From NCBI RefSeq assembly GCF_947179515.1, contig NC_067481.1:3261570-3325569 (forward strand): a stretch of 64,000 nt of DNA. Reading direction: 5' to 3'. The translations under genes and the position numbers were made by a program. Positions within the stretch are counted from its first letter, which is position 1; the number at the start of each line of letters is the position of its first letter. This DNA comes from Apodemus sylvaticus. Its lineage: Eukaryota > Chordata > Mammalia > Rodentia > Muridae. The notes below the pieces were generated by a model, which ran no database searches, was not told the origin of the DNA, and saw nothing but the letters and a program-made list of their open reading frames with translations. Below are positions 9,863 through 20,140 of the stretch, piece by piece.

Positions 9863-9917
9863 ATGTCTCTGGGCCGCCTCCTTCGTAGGGCCTCCTCCAA
9901 GGCCTCGGACCTCCTGA
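9840..9917 (+). promoter_or_regulatory. Overlapping upstream ORF, 25 codons
   Basis: ATG at 9840 has A at -3 and G at +4 (AGGATGG), a stronger start context than the main Tbc1d16 ATG (G at -3, T at +4). It is out of frame with the main ORF and stops at TGA 9915-9917, inside the Tbc1d16 coding sequence. By scanning rules an arrangement like this would lower translation of the main ORF. Its use is inferred and not shown. Confidence 0.5.
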
Positions 9918-10040
9918 CCCTCACCACGGGGGGCAGTGGCGGGTCCCTCTCCGTCCTGGATGGAGAGGTCATCTACTCCAAGAACAATGTCTGCGTGCAC
10001 GCACCCGAGGGGCTGCAGGGCCCTGGGGAGCACCACCCAG
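9863..10040 (+). CDS. Tbc1d16: TBC1 domain family member 16, coding exon with start codon (residues 1-59)
   Basis: The reading begins MSLGRLLRRASSKASDLLTL and continues through SVLDGEVIYSKNNVCVHAP. I recognise this as the amino terminus of TBC1D16, a Rab GTPase-activating protein that has been reported to act on Rab4A in receptor recycling. The family is known to carry its TBC GAP domain in the C-terminal half, so this exon holds only the N-terminal region, with a basic start (RLLRRASSK). The exon ends in ...CACCACCCAG before a consensus donor GTGAGT at 10041, leaving one base (G) of codon 60. The start is chosen by homology. It has G at -3, a moderate Kozak context, and an overlapping uORF starts 23 bases earlier. 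Identification is from memory of the human protein and was not searched. Confidence 0.96.
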
Positions 10041-11262
10041 GTGAGTCTGGGGGGAGGGGCTGGGGCAGGTTAGACGTGCCAAGCCAGGGAGGGGGAGGCC
10101 CAAGGCCCGAGGGATGGGATGGAGCTTCCCAAGGATTCACCCTTTTGGTTTGTCCTTCCCTGGGCTCCAGCTTTTGAGGAGTCGAGGATCAGCAGGGAGA
10201 CTGGAAAGGGAAACGTCCTAGATCTCTGTGTTGGACCTTCGTGTCACCTGTGACCATTCCTGGTCCACTTGTGGTCTCTGGGAATGGCGCCCCCCTCCCC
10301 TGCCCCTGCCGTGTTCTGGAGGCTCAGCCTTAGACTTTCGGAGGCCCCTCTTAGGGCAACATGGGGTCCGTGGCTTTGACACAGAAAGGAATCTCAGAAG
10401 TGGCTTGTTTGTGAGGCAGACCTGAGGCTCAGAAAGGACGTTTAAAACGGGCATTAGCGCAGGGAGGATGAGACCTCAGCAAAGAGGCTCGCCCACCAGG
10501 GAGTGTGCATGTAAGCTTCTCGCTGGTGAGGTCCCAGCTGGTCCAGCAGGCTGGAGATGGGAGCCTCGCCTGTGAGGCCTGGCAGGGTTCTAGGTTGTGA
10601 GTTGAGGGCTTGGAGGTTCCAGTCCCTCTCGAATCTAAAACAACAGCTGTAACAGCTGCACCTCGCTTGCGGGCTTGCGAAGTTGTGTCAAGGGTGGACC
10701 TTACTCAGGCTCTCATCTGGATCCCAAGGCCATGTGACTGGAGGGTGTGGGAACAGGCTCCCCCTCATGTGAGTGCTAGGAACAGCTGGCGGAGTCTCCC
10801 AACCTCTGCCAGACACGGAAGTGTGCCAAGGGGATTTTGGCTGGAGTTCAAGTCCCCAGGGATGTATGTGGTTGATGTTGTTGGCTCTTGCTTAAAGGGT
10901 TTTGAATCACAAAACCAGGGAAGCCTGGAGATGGTGTGTCATAGCCCGGGAACGGGGGATGCCCCTCAACAGCCTGGGGCTGTGTTGGGAGATGCCAGCC
11001 GCACTCCCCCTCCTCGAGAGCTTGGTGCTGACAACAGCCTTAAAAGAGGCCCCTTCCTCCAAACCTCCGTTTAGAACGACAAGCCAAGAGAGCCATTGCT
11101 GACTGGAGGAGGCCCAAGTGCCCCCATCCGTCTGCCCATCTTGGATCCGGTCTTGACAGGATTGGGTCTCCCATCTGCCTCCCTCTCCCTAGAGCTGTGC
11201 ACATGGCTGGGATGCCACCTGCCCAGCCAGCCCCTGATCGCCTGCCCTGCGACTCTCCACAG
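10041..11262 (+). other. Tbc1d16: Tbc1d16 intron between first two coding exons
   Basis: A 1222-bp intron with donor GTGAGT and acceptor CTCTCCACAG. A branch-point-like CTGAT lies at about 11234. Apart from a faint MIR-like phrase near 10390-10440, no repeat is visible. The ORFs inside it lack splice support. Confidence 0.93.
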
Positions 11263-11860
11263 GGTACCTGTGCCTGTATATGGAGAAAGATGAGCTGCTG
11301 GGGGCGACCCTCATCCTGGCGTGGGTCCCCAACTCGCGCATCCAGAGGCAGGACGAGGAGGCCCTACGCTATATCACCCCCGAGAGCTCCCCTGTGCGCA
11401 AGGCGCCCCGTCCTCGGAGGCGGCGTACCACAAGCCTGGGCGCCCCCTACCAACCCTCTCCCACAGAACCAAGGCCTCCCCTGATTCCCAAAGACGAGGA
11501 CATCCTGGTGGTGGTGCAGAACACGCAGGATACTGCGCACAGCAGCCCTACAGATGAAGATGGGGAGAAGCTGGCCCAGGGCCCAGAGGTGGAAGGGCCC
11601 CTGGCCACCTCACAACCTGTGCACAGTGACTCTGGCATCCTGTCTACAGTCAGCTCCCAGGATGGGCTGGAGGATGGCCGGGAGCCACGGCCCGAGGCCG
11701 TGGAGGAAGAGGGTTCCTTGGAGTTGTCGGCTGATGGTGTGAGCAGGGATAGCTCCTTCGACTCTGACTCTGATGCGTTTTCCTCTCCCTTCTGCCTCTC
11801 ACCCATCAGTGCAGCCCTTGTGGAGGGGAACAGCTCTGCATTCCTGGAGAGCGAGGGCAG
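11263..11860 (+). CDS. Tbc1d16: TBC1 domain family member 16, second coding exon (residues 60-259)
   Basis: A 598-bp exon. GG completes Gly60, then YLCLYMEKDELLG and TLILAWVPNSRIQ follow, a conserved beta-rich stretch that reads as part of a PH-like N-terminal fold (my inference). After about residue 90 the sequence becomes basic (KAPRPRRRR, about 99-107), then low-complexity and acidic, with PKDEDILVVVQ near 134-144. The last part has a serine/aspartate cluster, DSSFDSDSD (about 222-230), followed by SSPF and LSPI. These look like casein-kinase-2 and proline-directed phosphorylation sites in a disordered linker. The exon ends GAGGGCAG before the donor GTGAGT, leaving AG of codon 259. Compared with the human protein as I remember it, the start and the serine cluster are well kept while the middle differs, as expected for a linker. 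Confidence 0.96.
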
Positions 11861-12367
11861 GTGAGTTCATGATGCAGACTCCAAGACCCAGCCTGGGTTG
11901 CGGGCAGTGATTCGGACATCACCTGCTCAGTCCCTAAGGTCCAGGATCGGGCTCAGGCCACCACGTGGTGACTGAGAAGGATACTCGATGGGTCCCTGCG
12001 TTTATCTTCCCCAATCATCTCCTTGATCTGTTCCTCTTCCACAGACAGGGCTACTGCCTGGTAGGGTGGCCTCTGACCAGGGTTCCGCTGGCAGGATCTT
12101 TGGCCTTTTCTGTTCTTATTGGAGGAGAGTGTCAGGTGTGTCTCAGCCCCCAGGCAAACTCCTGCTCATGACCCTGTGTGGTACTGTGAGTTCATGTGGT
12201 GTTGTCTCGCCTGCTTCTGGGCTCTGTGTTGTATCTTTATAAACTGCCTGACACATGACCTAGCCCACTGGGATTGTTTCCTACTGTAGCTGCAGAGATA
12301 GAATCACAGCCCTGGGTGTTGGACAGAGAGTTGTGGGCAGCAGTCACGCTGCTGAGTCAATGTTCTG

Positions 12368-12444
12368 GTGCCCTGTGGGGAGCTCGTGCCCTGTGGGGAG
12401 CTCGTGCCCCGTGGAGAGCTCGTGCCCCGTGGGGAGCTCGTGCC
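12368..12444. repeat. 18-bp tandem repeat, about 4 copies
   Basis: The unit GTGCCCTGTGGGGAGCTC is repeated about 4.3 times with a few C/T and A/G changes. Each unit carries a SacI-like GAGCTC. Confidence 0.9.
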
Positions 12445-12639
12445 TGGACTGATTGGCTGCTGAGTGGGCTGGAGGGCATCTGCTGCCCTTTCAGGAGTCT
12501 GGAGACAGGGTGGCTTGTCTTGTAGAGGTGTCCTCTGGTCGGGGGCCTAGGGTGATATGTCAGATCACCATGTCACCCAGTGTCCTCAGGGTTTTTAGGT
12601 CCTGTTGTGTAATAGAACTTTTCCTGGGGAGACACAACC

Positions 12640-12990
12640 TACGCATCTGCTCAGATAGGGAGCCCACAACAGACAAAGGTGTGGACACCATCGGAGTCCA
12701 GCTTGGTGACCCGTGGGTTTTATTGAGGTTACTTACAGGAATGTGGGTGAGGGCTTACTTACAGGAGTGGAAATGACGCAAAGACAGCTGCATCACCAAT
12801 GCCCACCCACGCATGAGCTGGGAATCTGGAGCTCACAGCGCAGTCTGCAGGCAGCTCATCTCCAGGGGCCTCAGTAGGTGAAAAGCTGGGTTCTGCTGCT
12901 TGCAGGCCGCTGGTCTGGTCTCCTGAGGGCTCTCTGCAGCATTGGTCAGTCTCAGAGGGATTCACAGCTTTTATTGTTTACTCTGGCAGG
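12640..12990 (-). repeat. Possible rodent interspersed repeat (RMER/LTR-like)
   Basis: 'gtgggttttattgaggttac' followed by a duplicated 'cttacttacagga' phrase and 'aagacagctgcatcaccaat' resembles a medium-reiterated mouse repeat. The antisense AATAAA-type signal suggests minus orientation. The family is not certain. Confidence 0.4.
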
Positions 12991-13299
12991 AAGGGGCCTA
13001 GTGAATCTGGTCAGTTTCAGGGACTTCCTGAAGCTTTTTGAGTTGTTTACCTTCCCACTTAAGGAGCTTCCCTGCAAGACTGAATGTTAACCACAGGTCC
13101 TCAGAGGTTGATGCACGCATGTGTAACTGTGCAAACGCTGGACACCCAAGGATGAACCCACCAGACACCTCTGTCTTCTGTATCCCAGACATTGTGGTAC
13201 TCAACGTGCTAGATTTTGGTAAAAGGACAATGATAAAGATGGTGGTGAGAGCCAGTGCTAGGCATGGAGTGTGTGACTAATTATTGAGCTCACAGGGGT

Positions 13300-13395
13300 G
13301 TGAAGTGCGGATTATGGCCTGCATCTTACAAGGGGAGGCAGAGGCTCCTGAAAGATAAGCTTGCCCCAGACCCACGCTAAACAGGGAGCCGGGGC
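13300..13395 (-). repeat. MIR fragment
   Basis: 'tcttacaaggggaggcagag' followed by 'gataagcttgccccagaccc' matches the antisense mammalian MIR phrase (gaggctcagagaggttaagt, cttgcccaaggtcac). Ancient and diverged. Confidence 0.5.
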
Positions 13396-13602
13396 TCAGC
13401 GACACCTGCCTGAGACAGAGTGTTTACAAAGAAAGAGAGGAAGCTCCATCCTTTGTGACGGCAGAGCAGGTAAAGGTTTGTGCTGCCAAGGCTGAGTTCA
13501 GTCTCCAGGACCTAAACGCTAGAAAGAGAGATCTGACCTCCACACAGATGCAGCCAGCCCCTCCTCTCTTCCTCTCTCTCCCCCCTCTCTCTCCATTTAA
13601 GA

Positions 13603-13810
13603 CAGGCTGGAGAGATGGATCAGTGGTTAGAGCAGCCTCTTACAGAGGACCAGGTTCAGTTCCCAGCACCCATGTGGTGGCTCACGGCCATCCATAACCC
13701 CAGGCAATCTGGTGACCTTCTTAAACCTCTGCAAGTGCCAGACACAGACATGGGACACACACATGTGCATGCAAGCAAAACACAAAACAAGATAAATACA
13801 AATAAAAGGC
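13603..13810 (+). repeat. B3 SINE
   Basis: Head 'ggctggagagatggatcagt', body 'cagcacccatgtggtggctc', tail of A-rich 'aaataaaag' type. A short CT tract precedes it. Confidence 0.85.
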
Positions 13811-14003
13811 ACACCTAAGTCACTGTTTAGAAGTTGAAACCCTAGCCTAATAGAGGATCATCTCTGGCCTCCCTAGTGGGGCCCTGCTGGCTGTGTCACA
13901 TGACACTAATGTGGTCCTTAAAGATAGGAGACCAGATCACAGGATGGGGTTGGCTAGCTTTAGTCTGTCATGAATTTATTGATCTTTTCGTGTTACATCC
14001 TGG

Positions 14004-14165
14004 CTCCTCCCTCCCTCCCTCCTCTCTCCCTCCCTCTCTCCTCCCTCCCTCCCTTCCCTCCTCCCTTGCTCCCTCTTTCCTCCCTCCTTCCCCCCCTTCT
14101 CTCTCCCTCCCTCCCCCTCCCTCCCCCCTCCCTTCCTCCATCCCTACCAACCCATTTTCCCCTAC
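14004..14165 (+). repeat. (CCCT)n polypyrimidine tract
   Basis: About 160 bp of nearly uninterrupted C/T with CCCT/TCCC periodicity. The low-complexity Ser/Pro/Leu reading frames are artefacts. Confidence 0.95.
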
Positions 14166-14184
14166 TCCTCAGAGCCTTGACTAT

Positions 14185-14510
14185 CTGACCCTCCTGCTTT
14201 CCAAATTCTGGGATTATGACTGTGTGATAACCACAGTGGGTTTATCCAGTACCTGGGATCCAATCCAGGCCTCATGCATACTGGGCAAGTGCTCTACCGT
14301 CTGAGCCGAGTCTCCAGCCCCCAGACCTGCTTCTCCAGCACTGAGGAGTGAACCCAGGGTCCCTTACCACTGAGATACATCCCCAGACCTTTCCTACGTT
14401 TTCAGACAGTGGTCCGGCCTGAGTTTGAACTCACATGGTAGCTCAGGCAGGCCTTTAACTTTCTATCCTTCTGCCTCAGCTTCTGAGTGGCCAGGATGAC
14501 AGGCCTGGGC
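14185..14510 (-). repeat. Cluster of old ID and B1 SINE fragments
   Basis: Antisense ID phrases ('gcaagtgctctaccgtctga', 'taccactgagatacatcccc') are followed by an eroded antisense B1 (gtttgaactcacatggtagc). Probably three separate old insertions. Confidence 0.55.
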
Positions 14511-14782
14511 CTCCAGGTCCCGTTCATTGTTATATTTTGAACTCCCCAAGGAGTTTCTGTTTGCAGCAGTCTTGAGAACCATGGCTGTGGAGAGGTCCAA
14601 GGGAGAGTGGGTCCTATATGCTGGACAGAAATAGTGTCGGGGCTGAGGACCGGAGAGCACTTGTACGGGGCTGGGGCTTAGCTCTGAAGACCTGAGTGTA
14701 CCCACCTGGCCTGCTCCTTGAATCCAGGGAATTGAGTCCCAGGGAGGCCAGGCTAGGGCAGGGCAGATAATCTGGCTCATGG

Positions 14783-14799
14783 GTGCCCTCTAGTGGCAG
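14783..14799 (-). promoter_or_regulatory. CTCF-type motif
   Basis: The reverse complement reads CTGCCACTAGAGGGCAC. Its CCACTAGAGGGCAC part fits the CTCF core CCASYAGRKGGCRS at every position. It lies outside any SINE I recognise. Occupancy is not shown. Confidence 0.6.
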
Positions 14800-15292
14800 A
14801 ACTGAAGAATAGCATGCGCAGGCATAGTAGCGTCTGAAGATGGACAGACAGACAGACAGACAGGACAATGTCATGTTCCTCTTCCTTTTGTTATTTGGCA
14901 GGATACTCACAGAAGGCCTGAGTAGCTAAAAGCATATCAGGGTCCCTTGGGCCGTCTGAATTTGTCCACTGCCTCTGGGATATAGTCGGACAGGGTCCAC
15001 CTCTAGGTGTACCAAGTTCTGAGGTCTCTCTTGATTCCCCTCCCGTGTCTGAGCGACAGCCTGGAACCCATGCTCTGTTGGTTCAAGGCCTTGTTGGGGG
15101 TGGATGCCTGGGACCTGGCTCACATGGATTGGGCGCTGGTGGCCTTTGTCTCCCTTTACCCTCCTGTCCCTTCCAGGGTGTCAGCAAACACAGCTCCAGT
15201 CCTGGCAGTGTCAAATATGACACCACAGTCAGGGGCATCTGGTCACCTCTTCACCTCCAAGAGGAATGGGTCCCTTCTGAAGACCCAGCTGA

Positions 15293-15626
15293 GTGTGAGC
15301 GTGTGTCTAGCTCGTGTGGGCGTGCCTAGCTTGTGTGAGAGTGCTTAGCTCTTGTGAGCGTGTGCCTAGCTCGTGTGAGTGTGCCTAGCTCATGTGACCG
15401 TGTACCTAGTTTGTGTGAGCATGTGCCTAGCTCGTGTGAGTGTGCCTAACTCGTGTGAGCGTGTGCCTAGCTCATATGAGTGTGCCTAGCTCGTGTGAAC
15501 GTGTGCCTAGAGCATGTGAGCGTGTGCCTAGCTCGTGTGAGCGTGTGCCTAGCGTGTGTGAGCGTGTGCCTAGCTCGTGTGAGCGTGTGCCTAGCTCCTG
15601 TGAGCGTGTGCCTAGCACGTGTGAGC
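15293..15626. repeat. Minisatellite, 19/21-bp units, about 16 copies
   Basis: The unit GTGAGCGTGTGCCTAGCTCGT (21 bp), with a 19-bp form lacking two bases, is tandemly repeated. Sixteen CTAG-type cores were counted by eye. The frame giving repeated CERVPSS is an artefact. Confidence 0.95.
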
Positions 15627-15937
15627 TGGCCTTGTACCAGGGATAGAGACTAACAGCAGGCATTCTCCTTATCCTGCCCTGCTCCAAATGCCCTGTGTGG
15701 AAAGTAAGATCCCCAAGTGTCGGAATGAGGAAAGTGCACTCAGGCGTCTGAGGCAGCAAGGATCTGGCCCACATACCCACAGAGGGAAGGAATGTTAGCC
15801 GACCCCACTAGTGAGTGCTCCTGAGTGTCTGCTTTCCCGCAGCCTGTGCCCCAACCCCACCTCTCCCAGCCCTGCAGCACCAGGCAAAAGAATCCCTTGC
15901 TACTTCAAGCAAATTCCTAGAGACTCAAAACCAGAGT

Positions 15938-16230
15938 GGGCCTGGGAGATGGCTCAGCCAGTCACAAGCATGGTGGCCTGAGCTCAGCCCCAGGGACACA
16001 TAAATAGTCACGTGAGGGCATGTGCCCCTGATCCCAGCACTCCTGAGGCAGAGGCTCGGTGGTTAAGAGCGCTGGCTGGGTGTTTCTCAGAGGACCGGGA
16101 ACCCAGCACCCACATGGAAACTCACAGTACCCAGTAGCTCCAGTCTCAGGGATCCAGTGAGACCTTCTGGCCTCCAGTGGTGCACAGACAGACATGCAGG
16201 CAGAACAGCCATTCACTTGACACCAAGCAT
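15938..16230 (+). repeat. Old B4-like piece followed by B3 SINE
   Basis: 'gagatggctcagccagtcac' starts an eroded B4-like unit. From about 16052 'ggttaagagcgctggctggg' and 'cagcacccacatggaaactc' mark a B3. A GTCACGTGAG E-box sits at 16007-16016. Confidence 0.65.
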
Positions 16231-16454
16231 GACCCCTGGCTTCCACACGTGTGCAAACACACACGTACACGTATGCACCAGGAAGCACACGGGGTGACTG
16301 ATGCTGAGGCTGAGCTATGGGAAGGGCTGAGACCTAAGGTGGCTGTTCGGTGAGGCTGCAGGACGCTGGTCATGGAGGAGAACAGTCTGTTTCTGAGCTG
16401 TCCAAACATCGTAGCCCCTCATGCCACAACCCCGTGGAGCCCTGAAATAGGGCA

Positions 16455-16665
16455 CATTCTTATCTATATTTAGGGTCAGGGTCTCATGTAGCCTAGGCTA
16501 GCCTTGAACTCATTAGTCAAGGGTAACCCTGAAGCCCTGAATGTCTGGCTGCAGCCTCCTGATATCACAGGAGTGTGACGTCACAGGATGTTCCTAGTGT
16601 ATTCGGTGTTGGGGATGGAACCTGCATCCCAGACACACACTGCGCCAACTGAGCTCCAGCCTCAG
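16455..16665 (-). repeat. Eroded B1 and ID SINE fragments
   Basis: 'ggtctcatgtagcctaggct' and 'agccttgaactcattag' are an old antisense B1. 'ttggggatggaacctgcatc' is an antisense ID. A perfect CRE (TGACGTCA) lies between them at 16576-16583. Confidence 0.5.
16576..16583. promoter_or_regulatory. Palindromic cAMP-response element
   Basis: Exact TGACGTCA, embedded in GTGTGACGTCACAGG. CREB/ATF factors are known to bind this sequence. Whether it is used here is unknown. Confidence 0.4.
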
Positions 16666-16864
16666 CCACACCCAAGCACGTTAGTTGGGTGTATGGAGTA
16701 CTACGGATTTAAACAGCACCCATGGCCAGTGTTGGCTAGCCGAGTCAGGATAAGCACACGAGAGAGTGTAAGCACAGGCCGGTTATCAGGCAGATTTTAG
16801 TTTTGCACATATTAATTTGTGATTAATATTAATCTTAGAAAGAGGGCCAATTTTTTCAAACATA

Positions 16865-17147
16865 GCCCTAAGCTGGGTGGGGCAGCACACACCCTGCACA
16901 GGCATATCTCTGTGAGTTCAGAGGTTAGCCTGGTCTGCATAGTGTCCCAGGACAGCCAGAGACACACAGTGAGACCTGTCTCAGAACAGATAACCCAGAG
17001 CTGAAATGGCTCGGCATTTAAAGCACAGACTGCCCTTGCAGAGGACCAGGGTTCAATTCCCATCACCCACATGGTGGCTCACATCTGCCTGTAACTCCAG
17101 TTCCGGGGATCTGACCTCCAAAAGCACCAGACATGTTTGTGATGCAT

Positions 17148-17190
<43 letters not shown>

Positions 17191-17230
17191 ACACAGAAAA
17201 AACACCTATAAAAGCAAAATAAATCTAAAA
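16865..17230 (+). repeat. Old B1 followed by B3 SINE with (CA)n
   Basis: A diverged B1 (gttagcctggtctgcatagt, ccaggacagccagagacac) is followed from about 17003 by a B3 (ggaccagggttcaattccca, cacatggtggctcacatct) with an internal (CA) run at about 17150-17188. Confidence 0.75.
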
Positions 17231-17591
17231 AAATTTTTTTTAATTACAAAAAATATCTCAGCCTTCTAACGGTGTGAGCAGATGCTGATGGCTTGCCACC
17301 TTTAGTTCCAGGGAGAAGGCCATCTGAGCCTTCTCCCTGGGGACAGTGAGGGCCAAGTTCTCTCTCAGCAGGTCCTCTCTGTCACTCCTGGTACAAATTC
17401 CCAGGGTGCCAGAGCCAGCGAAGGACTGGTGTTTAGGTGAGGGACAGATATGGTGGCTTTGAGTCCCCAGCAGGGTGGTGGCATCTTCCTGAGGTTCTGT
17501 GTTCCTGCCAGCCTGCCAGAGGCCCAGAGGACCCTGGCTCAGCCGCAGAGGTAAGCAAGCGTCTTCAGCAGGGATCCTGTGTCAAGGTCCA

Positions 17592-17592
<1 letters not shown>

Positions 17593-17624
<32 letters not shown>
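17593..17624. repeat. (CA)n microsatellite
   Basis: About 16 uninterrupted CA units. Confidence 0.95.
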
Positions 17625-17626
<2 letters not shown>

Positions 17627-17745
17627 CTGTTGTTTCTGGGCATTTCTACCCCAAGCAGTCTCCCTGTTTTTTGGCCTCCGTCCTCCGAGCTGAAGCCCCA
17701 GCCACCTCAGGTGGAGGAAGCTTTGCCCTTGAATGGGGCATATAG

Positions 17746-17749
<4 letters not shown>

Positions 17750-17786
<37 letters not shown>

Positions 17787-17960
17787 CGTATATATGTATG
17801 TATGTATGCATGCATGTATGTATGTATTTTCTGGAGACCAGAAATTGTTCCCTGTGCAGGCAATTCATTGTGCCCACACACCTGTGTGGGGTGCACATGT
17901 CTGTGTGTTCATGCAGAAGGGAGGTCACACCTCTGTGTGTGTGTGTGTGTGTGTGTGTAA
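17750..17960. repeat. Two (TG)n runs with a (GTAT)n run
   Basis: TG repeat at about 17750-17778, then GTAT/GCAT repeats to about 17828. A second TG run lies at about 17934-17958. Confidence 0.95.
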
Positions 17961-18344
17961 GGGAGGGTTAACATCAGATGCCTTCTTTAATTGCTTAGCA
18001 CTTCAGTTTTCCGAGACAGGGTCTCTCATTGGGCCAAACTGGGTAGCTGACAAGACAGGCTGCTCCTGTCAGCCTTTTCAGGGCTGAGATCAAGGGTCCC
18101 AGATTTTCAAATGGTTGCCAAGCATCAAACTCAGATCCTCCGCCCCTCATGTCTTACTGTTTTGTTTCTCCTGGTCTTATGTGTCCAGGCTGGGTTTGAA
18201 CTTGCTGCATAGAGGATATGACGCTGAAACTCGCATTCTTGCCCATCACTGAGTCCCATGAGCTCGGGTAATAAGGGTCATTGGCACACTTGGCGCATCT
18301 GTAGGATCTTTCCCTCCCCCTCCCTCCTCCCTCCCCTCCCCCTC

Positions 18345-18347
18345 CGT

Positions 18348-18385
<38 letters not shown>

Positions 18386-18543
18386 GTGTTTGCTATGGGC
18401 AGGAAGGTGCCCTCGGAGGCCAGAAGAGGGCTTGCCAGTTACGGATCGTTATGAACCTTGCCTGATGTGGGTGGTGGAAACTAAAGTCGGATCCCTTGGA
18501 AGAGCAGCTAGTGCTCTTAACTGCTGAACCACCTCTCTGGCCC
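18345..18543 (-). repeat. B3 SINE with (TG)n tail
   Basis: The TG run is followed by 'ggaggccagaagagggcttg', 'gagcagctagtgctcttaac' and 'gaaccacctctctggccc', the antisense B3 order. Confidence 0.85.
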
Positions 18544-18544
18544 C

Positions 18545-19450
18545 TGCCAGTGGGGTCTTGAAATCCCCTTGCATCTCCTTGCTGCTGCTTCAGAGGTCCC
18601 CGGGTGTCTGCAATAGTGTCACATAACCGGCGGAACTTTTCATTTTATTCGTGTTTGCCAGATGTGAATTCTGACAAAGTGGCTGCATTCGTGGAGAGTG
18701 AGGGACAGGTTTCCTGGAGGCCATGCGCAGAGCCTGGAACAGCTGCTGCGGTGGATGTCACTCGGGTGTCACGCTGACTCTGTCGGCACTCGTGGGGGTC
18801 AGCCCACCTGGAAGGGTGAGCTTGCTGGAGTAAATGGTCTAAGTGTTTTTTGCCTTTGGGAGGAAACGGGTCCGGAACGAGTCATCAGCTCGACGGCTGA
18901 ATTATTAATGGCGTTACCACGCATGGTTGGCGCGGCAGCCAGTACTCCCACACGTGTAGGAGACAGCGCAGAGTGCGAAGAGAAATCCGAGTATCTAAAA
19001 AGGCTCTAGAATTATTAAGCTTGGTGGAACCATGAACCTAGAGGTGTGGCTGCCCCAGAGGCTCCTGGCACCCACCCATCACCCCAGCCTGGCTCCGGGT
19101 GGCAGGGGTGAGCCATGCTCCGGGGTTGCTTCCTGAATGGCCCGGTTCTGTGTGACCATCACGAACAGGGAGGCGTGCCCAAGGAAGATGAACCAGGGAG
19201 GAGGGAACAGGCTTGGCCAGCCCTCTCAGTCTCGCCCTGTCCTTCTGTTCTTCCTCAGAATCTGCCCAGTGCTCTGAGGAGACACCAGAAGGGAGGAAAG
19301 GGTCAGCGGGGGTAATAAAGAGCAAGTGTAGAGAAAGGCCCAGAAGCAGGAGAGGACAGGTGAGCAGGTGAGGTAGGGAAGGGCAGGGCCTGTGGGTGTC
19401 TTAGTCACCTTGGGGACCTGGAGGGCTGGGATGGGGGTCATGTGGTAGAG
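18545..19450. other. Repeat-poor intronic stretch
   Basis: No recognised SINE. The segment at about 18880-19020 combines CpG-containing sequence with AT-rich 'gaattattaatggcg' and 'gaattattaagcttgg'. No exon supported. Confidence 0.35.
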
Positions 19451-19463
19451 GCCGGTCCACGGG

Positions 19464-19482
19464 TGCTGCCCCCTGCTGGTGG
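19464..19482 (-). promoter_or_regulatory. CTCF-type motif next to CpG-rich block
   Basis: The reverse complement reads CCACCAGCAGGGGGCAGCA. The CCAGCAGGGGGCAG core fits CCASYAGRKGGCRS at every position. It lies at the left edge of the CpG-rich block. Confidence 0.55.
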
Positions 19483-19489
19483 CCGGGAG

Positions 19490-20140
19490 GGTCTCCTGCA
19501 GAGACCAAGGGAAGGTAGCAGCCAGGAATCCCGAGGGGCGCCCAGGAGGATTGGATCTTCCTGAGCCCCACTGTGGGCTGCTGCAGGTGTTTGAGTCGCC
19601 CACCACCCCTGCCCGGTCCGGAAACCCCGGGGAGACCCGCACACCCCTCCATCCTGGCGCAGGAGGCTGCTGCTGCTTCCGGGAGCCGTTGTTTGGGCTT
19701 GTTTGCGCTTCTGCAGCCTGGAGCTGCGATTTATTTCTTTAAAACATCCCCTCCACTCGACACCCTGCAATCTGTTCCGTGCCGCGGAAGACTCGGCTCG
19801 CCGTATGTTTCTGTAGCACTTGGCAGGCTCCTCGCGGAGGCTGGCCTTCCCCAGCCCACCCCCAGTCGAGGTGGCTGTCCCCACCTGCACCTCCAGCTTG
19901 GAGGGTAGCCCTTTAGGGGTCCCCCGGGAGCTCGGGCGACAGCAGCAGGTCCGAGACCAGGGACTGGCCCGCAGATCCCCTGAGGGACGGCTAGAACAGT
20001 CAGGGCGGTCTCACTGTCGGGCCTGGAAGTCGAGGATGGCCGGGCTGCAATGGGGCCCTCAGTTGTTGGCTGCCACCCACTCCAGGAACTCGGAGGCTCT
20101 GCCAAAGAATTTGGATTGGGTCTCGACAGCGCCCGGCCCC
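19490..20140. promoter_or_regulatory. Intronic CpG-rich, island-like block
   Basis: By hand I count roughly 35 CpG dinucleotides between 19575 and 20140, in sequence of about 60% or more G+C, against a strongly CpG-depleted background. No SINE is present. It could be an intragenic promoter or enhancer, or an orphan CpG island. Human TBC1D16 is reported to have a cryptic internal promoter, but I cannot tell whether this is the matching position. Confidence 0.45.

Noticed and set aside
15293..15626. Possible CRISPR-like array
   Set aside because: Units are contiguous with no unique spacers, and the genome is mammalian. It is a minisatellite.
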